Shown: positions 16,114-22,658 of the stretch, in pieces | How the letters are laid out: the number at the start of each line of letters is the position of its first letter | Numbering within the stretch: position 1 is the stretch's first letter | DNA from: JAVVPL01 sp036655775 | GTDB taxonomy: Bacteria > Bacteroidota > Bacteroidia > Bacteroidales > P3 | NCBI GenBank assembly: GCA_036655775.1 | Contig: JAVVPL010000012.1 | Coordinates: 1 to 27,950 of the forward strand | DNA length: 27,950 nt | Direction: 5' to 3' | Made by a program: the position numbers and the translations under genes | The notes under the pieces: generated by a model | Database searches by the model: none | Seen by the model: only the letters and a program-made list of their open reading frames with translations | What the model was told of the DNA's origin: nothing

Positions 16114-16376
16114 TTACATAAATATGGATTGATTTTTAGTCTCAAGACTCTGTATTTTTAAAGGAAATGGAATATCGGATTCACAAACATAACTTTCTCG
16201 TATTCGACTATATATAACAGGAAAATTTCTATCTCTTAGTTGTTCTATAAATCTTTTAACTGTCCGTTCTGATACTTCTAACTTTTTTGCCAATTTTTTG
16301 GGTCCTCCTGTTGCCTTTCTATTAATTAAATCGCAAAGGCGGTGCATTTTTCCGTATATTCTAAATAATCACACAT
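16114..16376 (-). pseudogene. Small HTH-domain protein with a -1 frameshift near its start
   Basis: The minus strand has AGGAGG at 16385-16390, eight bases before an ATG at 16376. This reads MCDYLEYTEK, then in that frame runs to a stop soon after. One base back, the frame continues from ATG 16347 as MHRLCDLINRKATGGPKKLA, then KKLEVSERTVKRFIEQLRDR, a winged/HTH_11-type DNA-binding fold common as small Bacteroidota proteins. Joining the two frames at the run of five A residues (about 16346-16350) gives the expected continuous N-terminus, so one A has probably been lost, or ribosomes slip there. The Met at 16347 could still yield a 77-residue product with an intact HTH core. Targets are unknown. 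Confidence 0.65.
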
Positions 16377-16377
16377 G

Positions 16378-16659
16378 TTAATGTCCTCCTATTTTAATAA
16401 TTCTGCAGAATCCACCCCATTTTCTCATTCCACTGAAAATCAAACAAACATAATTTTCGTATTGCATAAAACAGCATCTAATACTGTTTATCATTTTTTT
16501 AGAACACACTGCTTGAATATTTACAACGATATTGCAAAATCTTAAATCATAAATGCTACGCATACACAAACTCTCGCTCTTTTTTATGTATTTGTGTGTT
16601 GGTATTCTACTTTCGGGGGAAAGTCGTTTTAATTGAATATAGAGAATTTGTATTGACAT
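16378..16659 (-). CDS. Doubtful 93-residue ORF upstream of the HTH gene
   Basis: The ORF starts at ATG 16659, about 28 bases after a good promoter, and its stop lies one base before the ATG of the HTH gene. Its last codons contain the AGGAGG that serves that gene. The composition (six Cys, many Arg and Ile, no domain) is not convincing. Part of it overlaps the inverted repeat shared with 16022-16075, where a different frame looks equally protein-like. It may be a leader ORF, a decayed gene or untranslated leader. No function is proposed. Confidence 0.25.
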   Translation of the reverse strand: MSIQILYIQLKRLSPESRIPTHKYIKKSESLCMRSIYDLRFCNIVVNIQAVCSKKMINSIRCCFMQYENYVCLIFSGMRKWGGFCRIIKIGGH

Positions 16660-16686
16660 AATTAAATAAGGGTTTTATAAGTGTTA

Positions 16687-16718
16687 CAAATATATAAATT
16701 TTTACTGAACTAAACAAA
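16687..16718 (-). promoter_or_regulatory. Bacteroidota promoter for the HTH gene transcript
   Basis: On the minus strand TTTG (16715-16718) is followed after 20 bases by TATATTTG (16687-16694), a good match to the -33/-7 consensus TTTG and TAnnTTTG. Transcription would begin near 16680 and run leftward through the 93-codon ORF into the HTH gene. Confidence 0.55.
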
Positions 16719-16740
16719 AAAAATGAAAAAAATATAAAAA

Positions 16741-17375
16741 TGTAGATTCTAACACCAAATGCAATTTTTTATGTAAAGAGATTATAAAATATTTTAAGTG
16801 GTGTTTGAAAGTTTAAAATTTTTCTTGATCTTCGATTTAGTTTGTGTTGTATCTCTTTAATATTCTGATCACGGTAATCATTAAATGATGTTTTTTTTAG
16901 GGATATATTGCCTGATTAATTTGTTTGCATTGCATTCGCCAATTGCTCGCTTCAGTAGAACTCAAAACTGCGACTAAGCGAGTAAAATGCCGTTTGCAAG
17001 CATTTTCGAGCGTGAGCAGTTTCGCTGTAAGTAAAACTACGTTTTGGCTCTGCTTCTGCTTATCGCAATTGTTTAAATTTTCAATTAATTCTTTTTGCCA
17101 AGAGGAGTAAGGATCTGCAAAATATACGCTTGTATTTAACTTTTTACAAATAGTCAAATGGTCTGCAAATTCAGTTCCGTTGTCGGTAGTTATAGAATAT
17201 ACAAATCCATTTCCCAATCTCTCTATTGTTTCAATTATAAGAAGTCTATCATGAATAGAAACTCTATCTTTGATACTACTACCTTTGGTTATTTTCTTGA
17301 GCCCTCGCTTTTTCGTGCTCGCAAATGATGTCGCAAATGGATATATAAAAAACCTTCATTTTCTTTATCTTGTCC
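16741..17375 (-). pseudogene. IS30-family transposase remnant interrupted by a repeat element
   Basis: Reading leftward, the pieces are: QDKENEGFLYIHLRHHLRAR; after a shift KKITKGSSIKDRVSIHDR; then SITTDNGTEFADH and YFADPYSSWQKELIENLN; then copy B of the short repeat; then KLIRQYIPKK; and after another shift TSFNDYRDQNIKEIQHKLNR to FQTPLKIFYNLF. These match the IS30 transposase in order. The N-terminal HTH region is missing. The segment with the first catalytic Asp (WEID) is deleted, while the DNG and E of the triad remain. TGTAGATTCTAACACCAAAT at 16741 is probably the right inverted repeat; no partner was found near 17390. The element is inactive. Confidence 0.8.
16927..17074 (+). repeat. 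Short hairpin repeat element, copy B (longest)
   Basis: The left end GCATTGCATTCGCCAATTGC and right end TCTGCTTATCGCAATTGTTT match copies C and D; the middle matches copy A. TTGTTT at 16921-16926 recurs at 17069-17074, a 6-bp direct repeat. Removing 148 bases restores the IS30 transposase reading ENLN-KLIRQYIPK. The interior can fold: CAATTGC with GCAATTG at the ends, AAACTGC with GCAGTTT, and AAAATGC with GCATTTT around a nine-base loop. The element is GC-richer than its surroundings. Confidence 0.8.
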
Positions 17376-17438
17376 GACCTGTTAGGGGCTAAAACAATTG
17401 GAAGCAAAATATAGAATGATGTTGATAAAACAAATTAT

Positions 17439-18461
17439 TTATTCCGACACATTTAGAAATTGTCTTAAAAAAGTGACCGTTTTAAGTTCCTTAGGAATAT
17501 TTAATTTTTTTCTAATTCCATAAATCACAGTTTCGATAGTACGAACCGATCTATTCGTAAGTTCTGCGATTTCCACCGCATTCATATTTAAAGCCACTAG
17601 AGCACATAAACGTTCTTCCAATTGAGACAATTCTGGATTTAATTGATTTAATTGCGTATAAAAAGAAGTATGTATTTTTTCAAAATAGAGTTTAAATTCG
17701 TCCCAGCCTTGATCGGGCTTATACTCGTCCAAAATCGAAGCAATCTCTTTTGTTTTTTCAATACGTTTTTCTTCATCTTTAGACTGCATTTTTTGTTTAA
17801 ATAACCCATTTACAGTATTAAATATCTCATTTGCTTTCATCAAAAAAAGCATATTACTCATCAATTCTTTTTGTTGTTGATCTAAACGTTGCTTTTGTTG
17901 TTGTTGATTGTTTTTTTCTTTTTCATCTTTTTGGCTTTCTTCAATAGATATTTTTTGACTTAAATCCCTTTTGTTTCCATTTTTTAAAATAATTCGTCTG
18001 ATCGTTTTTATAATAAAAAATAAAAGAAGTAAAGAAAGAACCAAAAGAATCAATCCAATTATATTTCTTCTTTCATTTTGCAATTGCGTGTAGGCTAAAT
18101 CTTTTTCTAACAATTCGTTTTGTGTACGTATTTTGTATGTATTATATTGTTTACTCAGTTGATTTATTTTTTTTTCATTTTCAATATTCATAATCGAATC
18201 TCGCAAAGATACTCCTGCATTGTAAGTGTCACAAGCTTCTTTATATTTACCCTGGGTATATAAATCATCGGATAGCCGTAGTAATGATTTGACCTTAAAA
18301 TCCACATTTTCTTTATTCAAAGTAGAAAATGTTGCATTGTACTTGTTTTGAGTGAATCCTAAAAAAGGCAATAAAAAAAATAATAAATATACATCTTGTT
18401 TTAGCAACAATAAAATATCTCTTTTGACACTAAATTTAAAACTATAATTTTTCATTTTCAA
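17439..18461 (-). CDS. Short membrane regulator with LuxR-like HTH
   Basis: The 340-residue product has a signal or anchor segment (about 15-38), a short periplasmic part with about one TPR-like unit (55-95), a membrane span (about 134-155), a Gln/Lys-rich coiled-coil (about 165-200) and a C-terminal LuxR-like HTH (about 278-335, EERLCALVALNMNAVEIAEL and TIETVIYGIRKKLNIP). It is a paralogue of the 169-2004 protein but has lost nearly all the TPR array, so its sensing region must differ. Its start lies 11 bases after the dNTP triphosphohydrolase stop, so it is probably the last gene of that operon. Downstream lies the IS30 remnant. The target is unknown. Confidence 0.85.
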   Translation of the reverse strand: MKMKNYSFKFSVKRDILLLLKQDVYLLFFLLPFLGFTQNKYNATFSTLNKENVDFKVKSLLRLSDDLYTQGKYKEACDTYNAGVSLRDSIMNIENEKKINQLSKQYNTYKIRTQNELLEKDLAYTQLQNERRNIIGLILLVLSLLLLFFIIKTIRRIILKNGNKRDLSQKISIEESQKDEKEKNNQQQQKQRLDQQQKELMSNMLFLMKANEIFNTVNGLFKQKMQSKDEEKRIEKTKEIASILDEYKPDQGWDEFKLYFEKIHTSFYTQLNQLNPELSQLEERLCALVALNMNAVEIAELTNRSVRTIETVIYGIRKKLNIPKELKTVTFLRQFLNVSE

Positions 18462-18472
18462 TTATTGAATCA

Positions 18473-19693
18473 TTAGAACACAGTCAACTCTTCAAACAAC
18501 TCTATCACAAATCTATCGGTTAGGGAGGCCATAAAATCTAAAATTGCTTTTGTATAGTGTATGGGCTCTTGAAGATCGTAGAGTATTTTATTTTGATATT
18601 TGACGGCTAATTTGGGACGAGCTTGTGCGGAGTATTGATTTAACCATTGTGAAAAAGTATTGCATAGTTTAGGATAGATCTCACTTTCTTTTTTTAAACT
18701 ATCTAAGGTATCTGCACCTTGATATAATGAAAACAAGGTATTAAAGATAGAGGTCAAAACTAATCTTGCATACGCATTATAATTAAGCAAACGTTTATGT
18801 TTGTATATATGAGTATAATTAAATTTTTTAACTTGGGCCATTAGCAAACAATTTTCAGGCGAAAAACAAATGCCTGTTTCTGGATTACTATGTTTGCAAA
18901 GATCTATGATAAATCCATGAATAAGATTGGTATTATTAATCGTTTCATTTTCGATTTTCAAAATATCTCGAAGGTCTTTAATTTGATCAGCACTTAAAAT
19001 TTTCAAACGCAAAGCATCATCTATATCTCGACCTAAATACGAAATTTTATCTGCAATTTTAACGATACAAGCTTCCCACGTATAGGGCGCATATTGATTG
19101 GGGCGCACAATGGTACTTAGAGAAATAGGCTCTTCTCGAGGAAAGATACTTTTTTCATCTACTTCCCCACAATGGGATATAATCCCATCTCTCACTCCAT
19201 AAGAAAGATTTAAATTTTGATAATTTCCACAATTGTCTTCTAATAATTCCAAATTGTCAACCACATTCAAAGAATTTTGTTCATGCCAAAATTTACTTAA
19301 ACCATGCTCTACGCCTATTGTACTCAATATGGATTCTCCTGAATGCCCAAAGGGCGCATGACCTAAATCATGACCCAAACTGATCGCTTGGCAAAGTTCG
19401 GTATTAAGACCTAAAAAATCGGCAATGGTAGTACTTACCGAATTAACATAATTTACATGCTCAATACGTGTACAGATTTGATCATTATGCGTTCTATAAA
19501 AAACTTGCGTTTTAGATTTTAAACGGGAATAAGCCGTACAATGAAGAATACGATTTGCATCTCGACTAAAATCACTACGGATTTCGTCAATTCTTTTTGA
19601 AATAGGATGTTCTCGTGCACAAGCTTTTTTCCATTTTGAGGAAGTTTCTCGACAAGCATACGCACTAAAACAATATTTATTGGCGGTATACAT
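18473..19693 (-). CDS. dgt: dGTPase-type deoxynucleoside triphosphate triphosphohydrolase
   Basis: The 406-residue protein hydrolyses dGTP or other dNTPs to the nucleoside and tripolyphosphate, influencing dNTP pools. The HD metal site is complete: His79 in CTRIEHVNYV, His108-Asp109 in SLGHDLGHAPFGH, and Asp215 in KIADKISYLGRDIDDAL. The N-terminal SRDANRILHCTAYSRLKSKT region (about 43-62) is typical of the family, and the length is close to shorter family members. It starts one base after the YciH/SUI1 stop and is therefore in the same operon. Substrate preference cannot be told from sequence. Confidence 0.93.
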   Translation of the reverse strand: MYTANKYCFSAYACRETSSKWKKACAREHPISKRIDEIRSDFSRDANRILHCTAYSRLKSKTQVFYRTHNDQICTRIEHVNYVNSVSTTIADFLGLNTELCQAISLGHDLGHAPFGHSGESILSTIGVEHGLSKFWHEQNSLNVVDNLELLEDNCGNYQNLNLSYGVRDGIISHCGEVDEKSIFPREEPISLSTIVRPNQYAPYTWEACIVKIADKISYLGRDIDDALRLKILSADQIKDLRDILKIENETINNTNLIHGFIIDLCKHSNPETGICFSPENCLLMAQVKKFNYTHIYKHKRLLNYNAYARLVLTSIFNTLFSLYQGADTLDSLKKESEIYPKLCNTFSQWLNQYSAQARPKLAVKYQNKILYDLQEPIHYTKAILDFMASLTDRFVIELFEELTVF

Positions 19694-19694
19694 A

Positions 19695-20033
19695 TTAACC
19701 TCCTGCTTTTTTAAATTTATAGCCTTCTTTTGCTAAGACTTCACACACTTTATCGCGCATATCCCCTTGAATAATAATCTCTCCATTTTTAACACTTCCA
19801 CCCACACCACATTTAATTTTCAAGAGTTTTCCCAAGGCTTGTAAATCGTCCTCACTTCCTATAAATCCACAAATTAAAGTTGCTGTTTTCCCTCCCCTAT
19901 GCTTACTATCTCGCATAATACGTAAATCTTGTTGTTTGTTGGGAAGGGTATCGGCTTGCGCCCCCTCTTCATACGAAAAGGCATAGTTTGGATCGGTTGA
20001 AAACACTACACCTGTAAGTTGTTTTTTTGCCAT
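19695..20033 (-). CDS. yciH: YciH/SUI1-family translation initiation factor homologue
   Basis: This 112-residue protein has the SUI1 fold: RDSKHRGGKTATLICGF (about 41-57), a loop and helix with EDDLQALGKLLKIK, then CGVGGSVKNGEIIIQGD (about 75-91) and a C-terminal helix ending YKFKKAGG. It is the bacterial counterpart of eIF1 and is thought to affect start-site selection or translation under stress. The N-terminal ~35 residues are the usual variable tail. It begins ten bases after the lipid kinase stop and sits one base from dgt. Confidence 0.92.
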   Translation of the reverse strand: MAKKQLTGVVFSTDPNYAFSYEEGAQADTLPNKQQDLRIMRDSKHRGGKTATLICGFIGSEDDLQALGKLLKIKCGVGGSVKNGEIIIQGDMRDKVCEVLAKEGYKFKKAGG

Positions 20034-20043
20034 TTTAAAATTT

Positions 20044-20928
20044 TTAAGGGATTAGAACTTCTACGGATTTAGGATTTACTTTTATTTCAAATTTGCGAGG
20101 CATTTTAACCGCTTCGCCATCGATATTCATAATTCGGGATTTTCGCTGTTGTACCTGAATGCTAGAAGTTCGATAAGTTTGAATATATTTGGTATGAATT
20201 TGTACTAGATGAAAAAACAAACTAAAACCCACCCATGAAATAAGATACATAGGGGGTTTTTGTACCACACAAATATCCATTAATCCATCATCTATTTTTG
20301 CAGTGGGAATGATTGGTCGTTTATACCCAAATTGATTGCTATTGGCAAAAGCAATAAATAAAGCTTGCGTTTTAATCGTTTCACCATTGATCTGTAAGGT
20401 GTAATGCTTGGGGCTATACCAAAAATATTCTCTAACCATAAAATGCATATAGGCAGGAATACCCCTTACTTTCGCTTTTTTCATTTTTTCAGCTACTAAG
20501 GCATCGTAACCAACTCCAGCAATGCTTACCACTGTTTTTCCTTGCACTTCCAAGGTGTCGATCAACATGGATTGGTGTCTATTTAAAACTTCTATGGCTC
20601 CCCTAATTTGTAAAGGAATTTTCAAAAAATTGGCAAGTCCATTGCCTGAACCTACGGGAATAATTCCTAATTTTGTCTGCGTTCCTTCAATGCCAGCAAC
20701 CACGCCATTCACAGAGCCATCCCCCCCCACAGCAACTACAATTTTTGCACCATCTGCTACGGACAATCGGGCGGTTTGTGCGATGGACATATCCTTCGAT
20801 ATATAATATATACGCGCTTGATAGATGGTTTTATTCAAATACTTTTCCACCATTCTTTCCACTACGCGATGTCGGCCCAATCCAGAATTTGGATTGATAA
20901 TAAAACTAATCGTTTCTTTTGCATTCAT
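20044..20928 (-). CDS. YegS/BmrU-type lipid (diacylglycerol-like) kinase
   Basis: The 294-residue product phosphorylates a lipid alcohol with ATP, probably at the membrane. Motifs from the ATG at 20928 are NPNSG (12-16), GGDGS (68-72) for nucleotide binding, GSGNGLAN (93-100), a GVGYDA segment, IDDGLMDICVV and a final NIDGE. An in-frame TTG at 20949 is rejected because it falls in the TATCTTTG promoter box. It is the first gene of a four-gene leftward operon. The exact lipid substrate (diacylglycerol, sphingoid base or other) is not visible; sphingolipid-making Bacteroidota may use such kinases on sphingosine-like lipids. Confidence 0.9.
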   Translation of the reverse strand: MNAKETISFIINPNSGLGRHRVVERMVEKYLNKTIYQARIYYISKDMSIAQTARLSVADGAKIVVAVGGDGSVNGVVAGIEGTQTKLGIIPVGSGNGLANFLKIPLQIRGAIEVLNRHQSMLIDTLEVQGKTVVSIAGVGYDALVAEKMKKAKVRGIPAYMHFMVREYFWYSPKHYTLQINGETIKTQALFIAFANSNQFGYKRPIIPTAKIDDGLMDICVVQKPPMYLISWVGFSLFFHLVQIHTKYIQTYRTSSIQVQQRKSRIMNIDGEAVKMPRKFEIKVNPKSVEVLIP

Positions 20929-20946
20929 GGATGAAAATTTTAAGGA

Positions 20947-20954
20947 CAAAGATA
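20947..20954 (-). promoter_or_regulatory. Bacteroidota -7 box of the kinase-yciH-dgt-regulator operon
   Basis: The minus strand reads TATCTTTG 18 bases before the ATG at 20928, implying a short leader. It decides the kinase start against the upstream TTG. No clear -33 TTTG is present. Confidence 0.6.
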
Positions 20955-21042
20955 CGTTTTTTTTGGCTTATTGTGAATAATATACAGATAAAAAAACGGA
21001 AATTATTGAAGCTTGCATGGAATAGAGTTCTTTACTTTTTAT

Positions 21043-22440
21043 TCACTCCACTTTTTTAGAATTTGTATGGAATAATACTAAAATACTTGTAAAATAAAAT
21101 AAAGGAAGAGCTACTTTGGCTGTATCTAAAAAATTATTTGATATTGCATGTACATAGTAGGTAAGTAAACCTAAGGTGAGAGCGAGAATAAAATATTTGC
21201 ACTCTTTTCGTGTTTGCTTATGATAAACCTGTATAGCCGTAATAAAAGTAAAAATAACTACCAAACTAAAAAACAAAAAGCCAGGAAAACCAGTATCACT
21301 CAAAGCGGTCAAAAATTCATTATGTGCATTTCCATTGTCGCCTTCCATAGTACTAAGTTCGGTCATATCGGCACTATCTTGATAGGGGGCATATATAAAA
21401 GAATAACTTGCTGCTCCAGAACCAAAAATAGGATAATCTTGAAATATCTTATAGGAACATTTCCATCGATTGATGCGTTCCATACTGGAGGCATCATTTT
21501 TGAAATTAGCAAGAGACAATATATTTTCTATGGGATGATTTGATTTTGAAGCCGATTGTGTTTGTGCATACTTTTGTACAGGAATCCACAGACAAGCAAG
21601 GAGTCCTAAAGTTGCTAAAGCACCAATAAATAGGCTCCTCCATTTAATTTTAAATACCACGATCACAAACACAACGAAGGCAGGAAATAAACTCAAAAGA
21701 GCCGCACGACATAAACTCACTATAATACCTGTAAGCAATAATGCCGCCATAAAAAATGAAAGATATTTGTATATTTTTCTAGAGGCATAAAATCCAAAAT
21801 AAACAGCCAAAGGTAGAAACATGGCTAAAACTGCACTATATTGGGTATGATCGTTAAAAAAAGGTCGCATCGTACGATTGGTCAAAAAAACATGAAAATT
21901 TGGAAATGTATACCGTTGATAAAGGGTGTAGCAAACAACCAGCGACAAAGCCAATAAAAAAAGAAATAGCCATTTTTTTTGTTGTTTAAAATCTGGCCGT
22001 ATTAAGAGAGGTAAAACGAAAGCGGGAAGAATAAACCACAATTTACTGATTCCTGCTTTTATTGAAACTAGGGGCATTTGTGAGAAAAAAGAACTTAGCA
22101 AAAACCATATTAGATACAAAAAAATCCATAATCGAAGATCTGTCAAGCAAGTTTTTCGATCTGCATTGGGTAAAAATAAATGGGATCTATATTTTTTTTG
22201 CATACATAAACCTAAACTTAGCAAACTTAACATAAATAGTAAAGGTTCTGCGGGGATAGATAAACCCAAGGTGTTGTTTCTAAAAAAAACATCTACCGAC
22301 AAAGGAAGACTAAAAGCCAATAGAAAAAATAAGATTTGCACAATGGATATATAAAATGATCCTTTATCCATCTGATTGAAACCAACTCCCAACACTGAAG
22401 TAGCTATCAAATGAGATTTCATTTTTTGTTTAATCTTCAT
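21043..22440 (-). CDS. O-antigen ligase / Wzy-type polymerase family membrane protein
   Basis: The 465-residue protein is strongly hydrophobic with about 10-12 membrane spans. It has the Wzy_C hallmark: a transmembrane segment with SLCRAALLSLFP (about 242-253), followed by a large periplasmic loop (about 290-385) carrying GSGAASYSF and GNAHNEFLTALSDTGFPG, where His373 matches the conserved loop His of O-antigen ligases. It would join or polymerise undecaprenyl-linked polysaccharide at the outer face of the inner membrane. In T9SS bacteria such ligases can also build the A-LPS that anchors secreted proteins, but that role is not shown here. ATG at 22440 is used; a second Met at 22422 is possible. 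It lies just downstream of the tRNA-Leu terminator. Confidence 0.88.
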   Translation of the reverse strand: MKIKQKMKSHLIATSVLGVGFNQMDKGSFYISIVQILFFLLAFSLPLSVDVFFRNNTLGLSIPAEPLLFMLSLLSLGLCMQKKYRSHLFLPNADRKTCLTDLRLWIFLYLIWFLLSSFFSQMPLVSIKAGISKLWFILPAFVLPLLIRPDFKQQKKWLFLFLLALSLVVCYTLYQRYTFPNFHVFLTNRTMRPFFNDHTQYSAVLAMFLPLAVYFGFYASRKIYKYLSFFMAALLLTGIIVSLCRAALLSLFPAFVVFVIVVFKIKWRSLFIGALATLGLLACLWIPVQKYAQTQSASKSNHPIENILSLANFKNDASSMERINRWKCSYKIFQDYPIFGSGAASYSFIYAPYQDSADMTELSTMEGDNGNAHNEFLTALSDTGFPGFLFFSLVVIFTFITAIQVYHKQTRKECKYFILALTLGLLTYYVHAISNNFLDTAKVALPLFYFTSILVLFHTNSKKVE

Positions 22441-22457
22441 GTCAAATTTTTATTTAC

Positions 22458-22491
22458 TAAAAAGCCCTCACAAGTTTAATTGTAAGGGCTT
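22458..22491 (-). terminator. Intrinsic terminator of tRNA-Leu
   Basis: Bases 22462-22473 pair with 22480-22491 (AAGCCCT, one mismatch, ACAA; loop GTTTAA). Leftward transcription then meets a run of five T residues. It begins 11 bases after the tRNA 3' end. Confidence 0.85.
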
Positions 22492-22502
22492 GATTTTAAG
22501 TG

Positions 22503-22586
22503 TACCCAGGATCGGGGTCGAACCGATACGAGTGTTACCTCACTGGTGTTTGAGACCAGCGCGTCTACCAATTCCGCCACCTGGGC
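22503..22586 (-). tRNA. tRNA-Leu (anticodon CAA)
   Basis: The minus strand folds as a class II tRNA: acceptor GCCCAGG with CCTGGGT (one G-U pair), D-arm GGCGGAATTGGTAGACGC, anticodon stem CTGGT/ACCAG with loop CTCAAAC giving anticodon CAA (reads UUG), a variable arm of the leucine type, and T-arm with GGTTCGACCC. The discriminator is A; CCA is not encoded. It has its own promoter and terminator. Confidence 0.97.
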
Positions 22587-22611
22587 TTTCATTCGATTAA
22601 AGAACGAGGGG

Positions 22612-22643
22612 CAAAGGTAGTATTTTTTTTTGAATTATCAAAA
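22612..22643 (-). promoter_or_regulatory. Promoter of tRNA-Leu
   Basis: The minus strand has TTTTG (22639-22643), a 19-base spacer and TACCTTTG (22612-22619), a near-ideal Bacteroidota -33/-7 pair, 25 bases before the mature tRNA 5' end. Confidence 0.75.
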
Positions 22644-22658
22644 CAGTTTATTCTACAT

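Noticed and set aside
12020..17074. CRISPR array as an explanation for the repeated elements
   Set aside because: The copies are hundreds to thousands of bases apart, differ in length and have no regular spacers or cas genes.
12020..17074. Integron cassette attC sites
   Set aside because: Right ends finish in GTT and the elements fold, but the RYYYAAC/GTTRRRY core pair, an integrase and cassette genes are not seen; kept only as a comparison.
16925..17110. 61-residue plus-strand ORF over copy B
   Set aside because: It is the repeat element and antisense transposase read in a chance open frame.
20929..20949. TTG start of the lipid kinase at 20949
   Set aside because: It overlaps the TATCTTTG promoter box; the ATG at 20928 starts right before the conserved N-terminus.
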